A stretch of DNA of 50,000 nucleotides from Chrysomallon squamiferum (GCA_012295275.1 CM022674.1:6458936-6508935); one strand, 5' to 3'. Positions 33,496 to 44,689 are shown, counted from the first letter of the stretch. Made by a program: numbers and translations. Notes: generated by a model not told the origin, from the letters alone.

Positions 33496-33945
33496 TATTC
33501 TTTTATTTATTTATTTTTTTAATTTAAGTTTTTATTTATTTATTTTATTTTATTTTTTTTTTATTTTTTTATATATATATATTTTTTTTTTTTTTTTTCT
33601 ACTCTTTATTTTTTTATTATTATTATTATTTTATCGAGATGGGAAGGACAGGAAAAACAGACAGATAAAAAAAATTACTGAAAACAGAGATAAACAGACA
33701 GACAGATATATCGATACATTCTATAGATAGAGAGAGCTAGTCTGATATATAGATAGAGAGCAGACCCATATTCAGAAATTGATGGCCCATAATATACAGG
33801 CATGCCCCCTTCCAATCTTTTAAAAAAAATAATAATAATAATAATAAAAATAGAAAAAATAAAAAAATTAATTTGTATCTATTGGTTTGTCTGTCTGTCT
33901 ATCTGTCTATCAGAAGATGCTATTTCCTACAATCTGGGAAATAAA
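33111..33945. repeat. Simple repeats with a short complex stretch
   Basis: 33111-33330 is complex sequence of unknown role. T run at 33331-33361, (ATT)n at 33446-33495, T/TA tracts at 33540-33630, TAGA and GACA tetranucleotides at 33660-33760, and GTCT at 33886-33910. Confidence 0.8.
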
Positions 33946-34310
33946 TTTGAAATTTTTATACGACATGGGACCCGTCATTTTCCCCAGTTATCGTCCGACG
34001 AACAATATACATGACGTCATAAGAATTAACCAATGACAAGAAGGAACCCAGATGATCTGAAGTGATTAAATTTTACTAAATCTTTTTGCTGACGTACGCA
34101 TGTAAAAGATCAGGCCTTCATACCCATGAATAACCAGTTGCTGACTGTATTTTGGTTTTTAATTAGTAGCGTGCTGAAAGTTACTTAACAGCAGAAGTGA
34201 ACTAATAACACTTACATCGAAACGTCATCAGTGATGTGCAGAAAGGAGGGGGGAGTAGCGACATTGGTCCCGGGCATCTATTCCATGGGGGGGGCATCCA
34301 ATGAAAGTGT
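33946..34310. promoter_or_regulatory. Complex island with composite CCAAT/CRE element
   Basis: Unique sequence with the composite element at 34011-34036, further CRE-like words (GCTGACGTACGC near 34090, AACGTCATCAGTGATG near 34221), and G runs near 34247 and 34287. No coding pattern. Confidence 0.4.
34011..34036 (-). promoter_or_regulatory. 26-bp composite CCAAT/CRE element, copy 1
   Basis: On the - strand it reads TCATTGGTTAATTCT, then T, then ATGACGTCAT. It matches 39176-39201 on the + strand at 25 of 26 positions. It combines an inverted CCAAT box, a TTAATT core and a full CRE. Confidence 0.6.
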
Positions 34311-35075
34311 GAAATGTTAAAGTAATTTATATATATATATATATATTAATTTCATAATTAATATCTATATCTGTGTATGTGTGTGTGTGTGTATATATAT
34401 ATATACAGATATAGATATTAATTTTGAAATTATTGCTTACTGTTGCATTTTCAACTGGAGTTTGTGAAAGGTCATTTTCAAAGCTGAAATCAATTTTAAA
34501 TAACAATAATAATAAAATAAGTATATAAGTAAATAAATTAACTATAAATAAATAAATAATGATGATAATGATGATAACAACAACAACAACAACAACAATA
34601 CAGGATATCTGAGGTCTTTCTTGTGACAAAATCGACTATGTAACCTGACTTCAATTATTACTTAAAAATAATTCCTCTCAGCTAATGTTAAAAAAATGAA
34701 ACAGTTCAAGTATTTTCTGACAGACGATATCATTTGGGGCACAGAACTTAATTAATATGTCTGATTTATATTTTATTGAATAAAATGTTTATTCTTTCTG
34801 TTTCTACATATTCAAAAATGTCTTTCTTTCCCTCATTTATCATATCTACAAATGAGTCTCAAGGTCATTACAGTCATAAATAATCTCTGCATGGCCTTGG
34901 ACAACCTTGAATTTACCTATTTTTTTACTTATCTATTTTCTTATTTAGCCATTTGTAATCTAAATATTTGTTTATTTGTTTGTTAACCTATTTAATTATC
35001 TCCGTTTTTTTTTTTCTTTCGTTTTTTTTTGTATATATATGTATGCATGTAGTTTAGGATTTTGAATATTCTCTG
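34311..35075. other. AT-rich spacer with repeats; NR5A/ERR-type site
   Basis: TA and GT runs at 34328-34346 and 34377-34403, CAA at 34575-34600, and T runs near 35006-35030. TCAAGGTCA at 34859-34867 is an exact NR5A/ERR-type site. No gene seen. Confidence 0.6.
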
Positions 35076-35079
35076 TTTT

Positions 35080-35262
35080 ATATACGTCTGATTAGACTCT
35101 GCACGTAGACAATATTCATCAACGCACTGGCGCAGGAGGACAAAGTCTAATCACGACCTCACCAACCCCGTCAGATGCCGCTGACGAGACTCGAACGTGT
35201 GGCACTCATTCTCCCGTATTCCGAAGGTGGACGATGTTACCGTTCGGCCACCGAGACAACCT
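35080..35262 (-). mobile_element. tRNA-derived SINE (minus strand)
   Basis: Read on the - strand, the 5' end is tRNA-like: A box TGGCCGAACGG (35240-35250), B box CGTTCGAGTCT (35187-35197), in a class II Leu/Ser-like setting starting TCTCGGTGGCCG. The tRNA-unrelated body follows, to about 35080, with AGTCTAAT/ATTAGACT dyad words. It abuts an ATGT microsatellite on its 5' side. A working tRNA gene is unlikely because no full cloverleaf could be drawn. Confidence 0.7.
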
Positions 35263-35372
35263 TAATGTATGTATGTATGTATGTATGTATGTATGTATGT
35301 ATGTATGTATGTATGTATGTATGTATGTATGTATGTATGTATGTGTGTGTGTGTGTGTGTGTGTATGTATTA

Positions 35373-35407
<35 letters not shown>

Positions 35408-35670
35408 ACGTATATCTGTACTAGTGTACTCATCTGTGTGTGTGTGGTTTTGTAGGTGTGTAAGTCGTTTGATTTATTTCTGTATGTGTGTATGTATGTA
35501 TATACATGTATGTCTACTTGTGTGTGTGTGTCTGTGTGTGTATTCTGTGTGTGTGTCTGTGTGTGTGTTGTGTATTCTGTGTGTGTGTGTGTGTTTGTGT
35601 GTGTCTGTGTGTGTGTATGTGTGTGTGTGTGTGTTGTGTGTGTGTATTCTGTGTGTGTGTGGTTATTACT
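35263..35670. repeat. (ATGT)n and (GT)n compound microsatellite
   Basis: About 19 ATGT units to 35341, then GT with TATG and TCTG interruptions to 35662. It produces long spurious Cys/Val/Tyr-rich open frames. Confidence 0.97.
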
Positions 35671-35802
35671 TTTGATTAAAAGTTCATTTGGTCATGCAAC
35701 TGGAAAATTTTTTTTTTTTTTTTTTCACAGACCCGAGGCAAAATATTGAACCATGATTCAGATTTGTCAATATTTTTTCTTTGTTTCCTTTTGTTTATAT
35801 AT

Positions 35803-35805
<3 letters not shown>

Positions 35806-35862
<57 letters not shown>
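35806..35862. repeat. (AG)n microsatellite
   Basis: Uninterrupted AG run of about 57 bp. Confidence 0.98.
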
Positions 35863-36060
35863 GTGAGAGTGTGCGAGTAACATTATTACAGTTAATTATC
35901 AGAAACCTAGATAATTATTTAAAATAATAATAATAATAGCAACAACAACAACAAAAACAATAATAACAATAATAATAAAAAATAATAATAATAAATAAAC
36001 AAGCAAAAAAGATAAAAATTGTTTTAAAATTAAAATAAAGAAAGAAAGAAAGAAAACCAC
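35863..36060. other. A-rich low-complexity spacer
   Basis: AAT, AAC and AAAG repeats. Nothing else seen. Confidence 0.8.
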
Positions 36061-36099
36061 TCGAGGCCATTTCCAAAAGATTTTTTTTTTTTTTTTTTT

Positions 36100-36425
36100 T
36101 TCGTTTTTACATCATAATGGTCGCCATTAATAGCGAACTCCCTCCCACTGGTAAAAACCAATCTACATCTGTGACGTCATTGATGACACTGTCTTACCAA
36201 ATTCGTTCATCGCTCCGCCATTCTGAGAGCTCCAACCAGGAAGTTACATCCGATCAATGATCCGTCAGCTACGAAGGTCAGCTCGTCAGCCAATCAGATT
36301 CCTCGTACGGACTGTTACCGTTTTCTTACGATCGATGAATTAATATTCTCACGTTCGCATCCTAGAAGTGCAGATTTGTCAGTTAGTTTAGAGCCCGTAA
36401 AGGAGTGAGGTTAGGGGTGGGGGGG
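36100..36425. promoter_or_regulatory. Complex island with CRE, NF-Y-type CCAAT and ETS-like site
   Basis: TGACGTCA at 36172-36179, ACCAGGAAGT near 36234 (ETS-like), CGAAGGTCA near 36274 and AGCCAATCAGA near 36287 (good NF-Y match). One of the least AT-rich stretches of the downstream region. No coding pattern. Confidence 0.45.
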
Positions 36426-36579
36426 AGAAGATGTTATTACGTAATTAGGTATTTGATTCACAGAATTTTAATGTTTTTTTTTTTTTTAATTTTATTTAAA
36501 AAAATATATTTTCTAGTATTTTCTTTAGAAATAGTGAGTATGAGTGTGTACTAATAAAGTATCATTATCATCATCATAA

Positions 36580-36628
<49 letters not shown>

Positions 36629-37210
36629 TATTATTTTAAATAATTAGTTAAATTAGTGAAATTAAGTTTATCGAAAATAAAATGAAAAATAAATAAAATT
36701 AAATCTAGATACCTCTCTCTCTCTCTCTCTCAGTCTCTCCCCCCTCTCTCTCTCATTCTGTTTCTATCTCCTTTTCTCTGTCTTTCTGTCTCTGTTTTCC
36801 CCCACCTTTCTCTAATACCCACATACAGAGATATACACATACACTTCACTGTTCCATGTTATTACAGATATCTGTGTAATGTTTGTAGTGAGTAGTATAT
36901 ATGTATGTAATATATATCTGTCTGTCTAGGTATCTGTAAATCTAAGTATCTATATGTGTATATATCTCTGTGTCTAGGCATGCACGTATGAGTGTGTATG
37001 TATGTATTGTTGCGTGTCTGTGTGTACGTGCGTCTCTGAATGGCTATATATAAACGCTACGCCAGCTCAAAAACATAAACAAATTTCAATAGTTAGTACA
37101 CGAGTCTTTTTTAATATAATAACAATAAATAATAAAAAAAAAAAAAATTTAAAAAAATAAAATGAAACAAAAAAAAAAATAATAATAATAATTTAAAAAA
37201 AAATAATAAA
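36426..37210. repeat. Low-complexity field
   Basis: ATT array at 36578-36625, CT runs at 36714-36755, GTAT/GTCT tetranucleotides at 36897-37030 and A-rich tracts at 37125-37205. No gene seen. Confidence 0.85.
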
Positions 37211-37214
37211 TTAA

Positions 37215-37490
37215 ATAGAAACAATTGTTTATGACCATAGTTTGCGATTTATTCCAGAACAAAATAATTACTTCGTGTTTATTTTACTAGCTTGTGGACG
37301 AAAAATGTCGGTCACCTGACCTTGAAACGTAATGTTTATGACCCAAATACGAGCCTCATTTTGACTGACCCGTTTGTCCTGCGTTTTTGTGGTATTTCGT
37401 AGAAATAGTTTTATTGCGTTAGAATGGAATTATCATTATGCCGGTTCAGGCTGCTTTGGACAAAATCAATCGATATATTTCTTTGTTACT
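37215..37490. promoter_or_regulatory. Complex island with TGACCTTGA (inverted NR5A/ERR-type site)
   Basis: TGACCTTGA at 37317-37325 is the reverse complement of TCAAGGTCA. GTTTATGACC occurs twice (near 37229 and 37333). No coding pattern. Confidence 0.4.
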
Positions 37491-37548
37491 TTTAGCACCA
37501 GCCCAGACAAAGTAGGCACGTGCAGTTATACATATACACATTGAGAGA

Positions 37549-37661
37549 GAAACAGAGAGAGAGAGAGTGAAAGAGGAAAAGATTCAGATATACATGTACA
37601 TGCACAAATGAGAGAAATATGAATGAAATATAATAAAGAAAAATGGCAAATTGAAGGAAAT

Positions 37662-37735
<74 letters not shown>
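37549..37735. repeat. (AG)n microsatellites
   Basis: A short AG run at 37550-37566 and a long one at 37662-37735. Confidence 0.97.
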
Positions 37736-37738
<3 letters not shown>

Positions 37739-38140
37739 AATAAAACGAAAAATGGCAACATGACATTAAACGGGAATGACAGAAAATGAGCACGAAAATA
37801 ATATAAAATGAAACTAATAACACTGTCCTCTGTGCAATTATCAAACCAGTAACCTTTCATTTGATTTACACTTTATCCAAAGCACAAGACACACATAGAG
37901 AGAGAAACATGGACAGAAACACAGATGTACAGAGATAAACAAACAGATAGTGGAAAATACAGAAAGAAAAAAAAGAATAAAGAAACGGAGAGATAAAAAA
38001 AATGAAACAATGTCAGAATATGAGATTAATTTGCAGAACTGAGAAAAGACAGATAAAATAAAAAAAATATAAAAAAAAATAAAAATAAGAAGAAGAATAA
38101 GAAAGAAACACAACAAAACAAAAAGAAACGAAAATCAAAA
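37736..38140. other. Purine-rich low-complexity spacer
   Basis: A/G-rich with ACAGA words, ending in an A-rich tract at 38040-38140. No gene seen. Confidence 0.7.
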
Positions 38141-38420
38141 ATGTTCACATGTCGATTCGAAATGCAACATATCCTATAAATATTCTGCGCAGTCTGTTCT
38201 GGTTGCGCTAGTGTAATCGAAAACTGACGAAAATATTTCTCGAACATTCCCGAAGCGTCGTTCATTCATTTATGCACTCAACGCCCGCTCAAAGCTTTCG
38301 GGTCGATTCTAAAGCCCGGACTTTGCCGATTGCTTTCGATCTTTTCCGACGTTTGTGTTTTCAAACGATGCGGTCTTCATTTTCATTGGAATCTGTAATT
38401 GCAGCATTGCTTATGACTGT
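38141..38420. promoter_or_regulatory. Complex island
   Basis: Unique sequence relatively rich in CG dinucleotides, with CTGCGCAGTC near 38186 (TGCGCAGT word) and TTTCGGGTCGATTC near 38298. No coding pattern and no known element recognised. Confidence 0.3.
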
Positions 38421-39055
38421 GTGATATATTAACATATATTTTTTATTATTATTTATTTATCTTATTTTGTTTTGTTTTGTTTTATTTTATTTTATTTTAT
38501 TTTATTTACCTTATTTAATTCATTTTTTTTTTTTAAATTTTATTATATGTATTTATTTATATTTAGTTTATTTTTATTTTTATGTTATTATTGTAGTTGT
38601 TGTTGCTACTGCTTTTATTGTATTTTTTTTTGCAGGTTCATCCGTCTGTCTCTTAGTCTGTTTTTACGTTTGTGTGTGTGTGTTTCTGTCTGGCTGTATG
38701 TAGGATATACGTACATGTGTGTGTACATACTGAAATTTTTTATGTATTTGTAGTATTAGCTATAACAAAACATAACTTAATAAAATAAAGATGAGTTTTT
38801 AAAATGAAAATTAATTTGAATTTTGACTTTGCATAATTAAATTGTATCTTCTTCTTCTCTCTCTACCTCCTTTTTATTTTATTTTATATTATTAGTTTAT
38901 ATTATTATTTTATATTATCGTCTTTTTTTTTTTTTTTTTTTTTTTTTAATTCACTTCCTTTTTTTTAACTTTTTTTTTTTCCCCTTCGTTCTTAACAATG
39001 TAGACAACACAAACATGAAATTAAAAATTATTTCAGTTAGGTAACTTCCAGTATG
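38421..39055. repeat. T-rich low-complexity field
   Basis: (TTTTA)n at 38468-38510, T runs at 38523-38534 and 38926-38947, and TTAT runs between. No gene seen. Confidence 0.85.
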
Positions 39056-39059
39056 TTAC

Positions 39060-39245
39060 TAATTAAAAACCAAAATAAAATTACTAATCGGTTATTCGCG
39101 GACCTATATGAGCTGATCAATTACAGGTGTGGTCAACAAAATTATTAACTATATGTCATCAGAATAGCTCATCTCTCATTGGTTAATTCTGATGACGTCA
39201 TATCGATTGTTTGTTGGAAGATCACTCGGTAATAATGTACAGAAA
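39060..39245. promoter_or_regulatory. Complex island with composite CCAAT/CRE element, copy 2
   Basis: Carries the composite element at 39176-39201. The rest is unique sequence with no coding pattern. Confidence 0.4.
39176..39201 (+). promoter_or_regulatory. 26-bp composite CCAAT/CRE element, copy 2
   Basis: TCATTGGTTAATTCT, then G, then ATGACGTCAT. One base differs from the inverted copy at 34011-34036. Confidence 0.6.
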
Positions 39246-39349
39246 ATAGAAAAAGACAGGAAAAGCTGTACGTATTTATTAATTAAGAATTATTATTATT
39301 ATACTTACGTAATCTTGCTTCTATTATTACTCTTGTTAGTATTCACAAA

Positions 39350-39960
39350 CACATTACATACATACAAATACACACACACACACACACACATATATACACA
39401 CACGCAAACACCGATATATGCATACAAACCCAAATATATAATTAATTATATATATATATATATATACATAAACGTATACAATCACATAAAAATACAACAT
39501 ATATACAGACACATACACTGAAATACACATTAATACACACACACACACACAAAACATACATACATATTACACAATACGACATATACACATACAAAATATA
39601 TATACATACATACTTAAACAAACACCCAGTCATATTCATACGCAAACATACATTCATGCTTAATTCACGATACAACCAGACAAACGCGTTAAACACGGAC
39701 TGCGACAAACTCACGCGTACACAATACAAACAAGCACACACACCCAACACACACACACACACACACACAAAGAGACACACAAAGAGAAACATACACAAAG
39801 AGACACACACAGAGGCAAAGAGACACACACACACACACACTAAGAGATACACACACACACACACTAAGAGAAACACACACACACACACAAAGAGACACAC
39901 ACAAAGACAAAGTGAAACACACACACACACACTAAGACAAACACACACACGCACACTAAG
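39350..39960. repeat. CA-rich compound repeat with ACAAAGAGACACAC-type units
   Basis: CA and TA dinucleotides to 39620, then from about 39745 a minisatellite of CA runs separated by AAGAGAAAC, AAGAGACAC or TAAGAGATAC words, to 39960. Confidence 0.92.
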
Positions 39961-39964
39961 AGGT

Positions 39965-40200
39965 GGAAAAAGCGCGCGCAATGTTCTCAGGGCTTAACGA
40001 CCGGCGCAACCGAATTTCCGGTCTCGTGACTGGTTGCCTAGGTAACGAGAAGTTCGGTGAACTCTGTAATTTGTAGTTTTGTTGATGTGTATGTGTTAGT
40101 TCTACAAGGCCACTTACCTATAAGCTGTACAAAGGCGACTGACTTCTGCGGTGTATAACAAAGCCGATTAGTGGCAGACGCAAGCCAGAACAGAAACATT
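39965..40200 (+). promoter_or_regulatory. Complex island with RFX X-box and ETS-like site
   Basis: GTTGCCTAGGTAAC at 40033-40046 fits the RFX X-box consensus GTNRCC(N0-3)RGYAAC. ATTTCCGGTC at 40014-40023 is an inverted ETS core. X-boxes mark promoters of ciliary and some neural genes. No coding sequence is recognisable downstream. Confidence 0.45.
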
Positions 40201-40212
40201 TTGAAATAATTC

Positions 40213-40214
<2 letters not shown>

Positions 40215-40271
<57 letters not shown>

Positions 40272-40845
40272 AAAACAAATACGGAGTATTTCGTCTAGAC
40301 TGGGTGACTGGTTTTTTTTGTCTGTCTTTGTTCAGCTTATTATTTATTTATTTATTTATTTATTTTAATAACTGTATTAATTAATTTTATGAATTTTGTC
40401 ATTTTGTTATATCTATATCTATATATAGATAGATAGATTATTATTTTAGTAGAAGCAGCAGCAGTAGTTGTAGTAGTAGTAGTAGTAATAGTAATAGTAG
40501 TAGTTGTTGTTGTAGTAGTAGTGTAATTTAATTACTTTTTTTTTCAGTTTTACATCTGCTAGGTTTATTGTAATCTATTCTATTCAGTTATTAGCTTATT
40601 TACTTATTTTAAAAAAAATAAAAAAAAATAAAAAAAATTATTTGTTTGTTTATTTTGTAGCTGTTTAGATGGTGGAGCCGGTGACATTTTTTACTGCTGC
40701 TACGACCATTACAACTACTACAACTGCTGTTACTAATGATATTGTTAGTAACTAGAGCTAGAAGTAGTATTGTTTATTTATTTATTCATTTATTTATTTA
40801 TTTATCATCATGATTACAAAAAAAAAAAAAAAAAAAAAGAAGAGC
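40215..40845. repeat. (AG)n, TTTA and TAG-type repeats
   Basis: AG at 40215-40267, TTTA at 40343-40364, TAG/TAGT trinucleotides at 40447-40525, TTTA again at 40770-40804 and an A run at 40819-40838. Confidence 0.9.
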
Positions 40846-40859
40846 GATTAAAAATATTT

Positions 40860-41200
40860 ACTGTTTACTACATCACCTAGGTGTACCATCCCCCCTATAC
40901 CATTACCCCTACACCATCCCTATTTCCACTTACCCACCAATCCCCTCCACCACCACCACCCCCCACTCCCGGACGCTTTTTCTACACTTTAGCAACCGGT
41001 TCTCTCCCAAACACGAAAGAACAACGTGCTAATTGCCGCGTTACTTTGCAAGTTGTTTAGTGCATAGTTGTCATAAATTAAATTCGACCAATCACCGAAG
41101 GGCTCCCAAGTCGGCCAGAAAGTGCAACGTGACCTTGCGAATATTATCGAAATTCGTGTGTCTTAATCCACGAAGTACATTCGTCGAATTCCGTTAGCAT
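40860..41200. promoter_or_regulatory. C-rich stretch and complex island with shared 23-bp word
   Basis: A C/A-rich stretch (CCACCACC, CCCCTCCACC) at 40885-40970 is followed by unique sequence. It carries GACCAATCACC near 41086, the GAAAGTGCAACGT..TTGCGA word at 41118-41140 and inverted GCAAGGTCA (TGACCTTGC) at 41130-41138. No coding pattern. Confidence 0.4.
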
Positions 41201-42380
41201 ATATGTATATATATACAAACAAACACACCTTTAAGAATGGGACTTAATCTTCTAGATTAAATCACGTTTGTCCTATGTTCACAGAAGCGAACGAAAACAA
41301 AGAGGGTTATACCTAGCGGAAAATAAGTGCGGAGGAGGGTGTAACATAGAACAGCGAAAAATAAGGAAAAGATAAAAAAAATAAAAATAAAAAAAATATA
41401 TATATATATTTTGATTAACAGATGAGTAAATTTCGTTAATTTATATTAATTTATTACAGGAAAAATGTTGGGTTTCTTTGTGTATATTTTTATTTTTTAT
41501 TTCATTTTTTGTGGGGTTTTTTTTTTGGGGGGGTTATTTCTTAATGTTTTTCATCCATCTGTCTCTATATCTATCTATTAAATTGTGTGTGTGTGTGTGT
41601 GTGTGTACTAACATACACACTGATTTGTTTGCATTTTTGAATCTATACAAGTAAATCTTAATTTTATGTTATTTTGCTTTCTTTATCTATTTTATTTTCA
41701 CTTGTTTTATTTTATTTTATTTTATTTTATTTTATTATATTTATATATTAATTTATTTATTTTGTTGTTTTATTTTTGGGGGGTTACTACTTTTAGTTTT
41801 CACCCTGAAATTTTTAAATTATAATTAGTCACATTATGCACATGTCTGTTTGACTATGTGTCTGTCTATTTCCCGCAGCAGTGTTTTTTTCTAAATTATA
41901 TTTTACAAGTGTCACGCAGTTCAAATAGGTAGAGAGAAAATAAAAACGTGTTGTTAATTTCCTTTATTTTATTATCTTTTTAATGGAATCATGCTTGAGT
42001 GAATGATGAAATATACATGACATGCATTTCTTTTTTCATTTTCATTGCTATTTTTATTTTTATTTTTATTTTTATTTTTATCGTTTATTTTTCTTTATTC
42101 AAACAACTTTCACTAAAACCTCAGCAGTAGCACGTGATTTAAAAAAAAAAAAATTATATATATTTTATTATATTAACATGTATTAATTATAATATATGTT
42201 CTGTGATTAAATAAATAAACAAACAAACAAACAAACAAACAAATAAAACTTTCAGATAAAGAAAAAAATATTCAATATAACTTTACTTTATTTCCTTTTT
42301 ATACCTTTTTTTTATCTCTTTTACTTTCTTTCTTTCCTTGATTTTCATTCCTTTCCTCTCTTTCCATCAGATTTTATAAA
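41201..42380. other. AT-rich spacer with microsatellites
   Basis: GT at 41585-41606, (TTTTA)n at 41708-41738, (TTTTTA)n at 42050-42080, (AAAC)n at 42216-42242. No gene seen. Confidence 0.85.
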
Positions 42381-42384
42381 GGCC

Positions 42385-42770
42385 CAGTACAGAAATACAC
42401 TCACTTTGTCTTTACGCAGTATGAAACTTGGGAGTGGTACGTTACTTCACTGTATGTAACCCGTCTTTTGATTGGATGACGCAACCGCACTTGGTGTCCG
42501 CTATAACGAACCTGTTTCACTGGGAGTAGATAGATATAGGTAAGTATATAAACCACGGCTAATAAAAGGAAATCACAAAGGAAGGGCAAATACTGTACTA
42601 ACGAAATATTTTTGTTATTATATTAATAAACCCATGGCGTGTTGAAGATAAAAAGAAGTAGAAATTTCGTGTGGTGATTTTTGGCTAATTTTCCTGCTGA
42701 GCGCTTGGCGTCTGGGAATGTGTGCATGCACGTGTGTGTGTGTCTATTCAGGTGTTTGTACATGTTGGGA
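42385..42770. promoter_or_regulatory. Complex island
   Basis: Unique sequence with TTGATTGGATGACGCAACC near 42470 (inverted CCAAT next to a CRE-like TGACGCAA) and imperfectly repeated GTACGTTAC/GTATGTAAC words. No coding pattern. Confidence 0.35.
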
Positions 42771-42829
42771 AGATATGAGTGTGAGTTGTAGTTTAGGTTA
42801 AATTAAATGTACACAAACAGAAAGCTTGA

Positions 42830-43029
42830 CACACTGTCAGACGTAGACAGACAGACAGGAAACCATTTTGATCAGATACAGACAAAGCGACAGACACAGA
42901 TAGGTAGAGGGACTGTCATATAAAGCGACATTTATACAGACAGACAGAGATACAGACAGGCAACGAAACAGACTCATAGACAGATGGACAGATAGACTGT
43001 CAGAAGACTGATCCATAGATATGTAGATC

Positions 43030-43057
<28 letters not shown>
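42830..43057. repeat. Degenerate CAGA/GACA tetranucleotide repeat
   Basis: Interspersed AGACAGACAG words culminating in a cleaner run at 43030-43052. Confidence 0.9.
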
Positions 43058-43060
<3 letters not shown>

Positions 43061-43310
43061 GTCATGATCAGACCTCATCCACTGAAAAAACAGACATGGG
43101 ATTGACAGGTTTTGTCACAGTTAATTTTACCTCTGTGTACTGGTTTTCATTTCTTAACGTGTATTTTATGTCGGGTACTGACTCAAGTTTCATGTTTGGA
43201 TCGTCACCGTGCTTGGTTACCGACATATAAACCTTAGATTCGTAACAACAGCGAAACTTATCTCCGCTTCACACCGTTAACAACCGCAAAGAACCATTTT
43301 TTTGGCCAGG
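43058..43310. other. Complex spacer
   Basis: Unique sequence with no recognised element or coding pattern. Confidence 0.5.
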
Positions 43311-43353
43311 ATTTGGTTTCCGATGAAAAAATAATCATAATAATGTTGTTGGA

Positions 43354-43355
<2 letters not shown>

Positions 43356-43390
<35 letters not shown>
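43356..43390. repeat. T homopolymer of about 35
   Basis: Uninterrupted T run, with a short complex stretch and C runs (43441-43449) following. Confidence 0.97.
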
Positions 43391-43395
<5 letters not shown>

Positions 43396-43499
43396 TAAAA
43401 ACAACAATGAACTCGATGTATTGTCGAATGGAATTTATCTCCCCCCCCACCATCTGCACTGCTCTCAGATAACCCTCTCTCCCCCCTCACATTTTTCTG

Positions 43500-43636
43500 T
43501 GGCATAAAAGGAATTCAAGTTTGCTGTTCGCGTTACGACATGCCACAAACTGTTGCGTGCCTTACGACGTCATTGTAGTTGTTACTGGAGAAATGAATCA
43601 TTTACCGTTTGTCTGCGATTCCTACGTTGTAGTTTC

Positions 43637-43706
<70 letters not shown>

Positions 43707-44000
43707 TGTATGTGTATGTGTGTGTGTGTGTGTATGTATATGTTTATGTATCAAGGAATGTATGTATGTATACAGACAGAGTAACCTTAATATTCTTACT
43801 CGTATTATTAGTAACAGATGTTGTTGCTGCTGTAGTAGTGATAGTTGTAGTAGTAGTGGTAATAGTAATATACGTAGCAGTAATAGTAGTAGTTGTAGAA
43901 ATAGTAGTAATCGTATTTTTAGTAGAAGAAGTCGTTGTACTGTGTTATTGATGTTGCTGTCGCTACCGTTATATTACTTTTTCCTTTAAACTCTGACGTC

Positions 44001-44038
<38 letters not shown>
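43500..44038. repeat. AAT, TATG, TAG-type and CA repeats after a short complex stretch
   Basis: Complex sequence to 43635. Then AAT at 43638-43677, TATG at 43678-43712 running into GT, degenerate TAG trinucleotides at 43830-43935 and CA at 44003-44038. Confidence 0.9.
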
Positions 44039-44040
<2 letters not shown>

Positions 44041-44149
44041 GTTGTTGTTATATTTGAAGCATATTTTTCCACACTCTATGTTCGATGCCTTTATTTATAT
44101 AAGTAAAACTATTACTATCAATCAATCCAGAAAAGAAATGGACATAGCA

Positions 44150-44150
<1 letters not shown>

Positions 44151-44237
<87 letters not shown>
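44151..44237. repeat. (CT)n microsatellite
   Basis: About 43 uninterrupted CT units. Confidence 0.98.
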
Positions 44238-44242
<5 letters not shown>

Positions 44243-44359
44243 AATGACTTCTCAGTACACCACAGTTAAGAAAACTGACAGAAAAATAAAACAAATGTAG
44301 GTGTTAGAAGCTCATTGTCTTGAAAACATCCATGTATATTTCTACACGCTCGTTAATTG

Positions 44360-44660
44360 ATTTTTTCTCTAATTACGGACTCTTCAAAAATGACAGCTGG
44401 GGTCAATAACCTATCGGTCGTCGTGCCGTTATGCACTAACTAACTAACATCGCATAAGGTCGTTGACATGCCGTAGGGGTGGTGGTCAATCCACGAAAAA
44501 TGTTGCTGTGGTCATCGGTCGGGATCAGGCGATGCTTGCTGTCCGTCTGGTGGCTGAGCAGTCTGCTAACTTGTCTCCGCCTCGCAAGAATTTCCGGTCA
44601 CTTCCACTGCGCATGAGCAAAAGCAGACCGCGGGAAAGCGTTTGTGAGTAGGCGATGTTT
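44360..44660. promoter_or_regulatory. GC-richer island with ETS-like and NRF-1-like sites
   Basis: Within about 35 bp (44588-44622) are TTTCCGGTC, CACTTCC and TGCGCATGAGC, resembling two inverted ETS cores and an NRF-1 site, the usual mix of housekeeping promoters. An open stretch at 44463-44651 has no recognisable domain. TTT|GTGAGT at about 44644 could be a donor. Orientation is uncertain. Confidence 0.35.
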
Positions 44661-44689
44661 TGATTTATTAACGGGAGCGTTCAAACTGA

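Noticed and set aside
35187-35250. Functional tRNA-Leu or tRNA-Ser gene on the - strand
   Set aside because: A and B boxes are present, but a complete cloverleaf could not be drawn and a SINE-like body follows.
35175-35750. Cys/Val/Tyr-rich frames over the ATGT and GT repeats
   Set aside because: They are microsatellite translations; the non-repeat start belongs to a SINE on the other strand.
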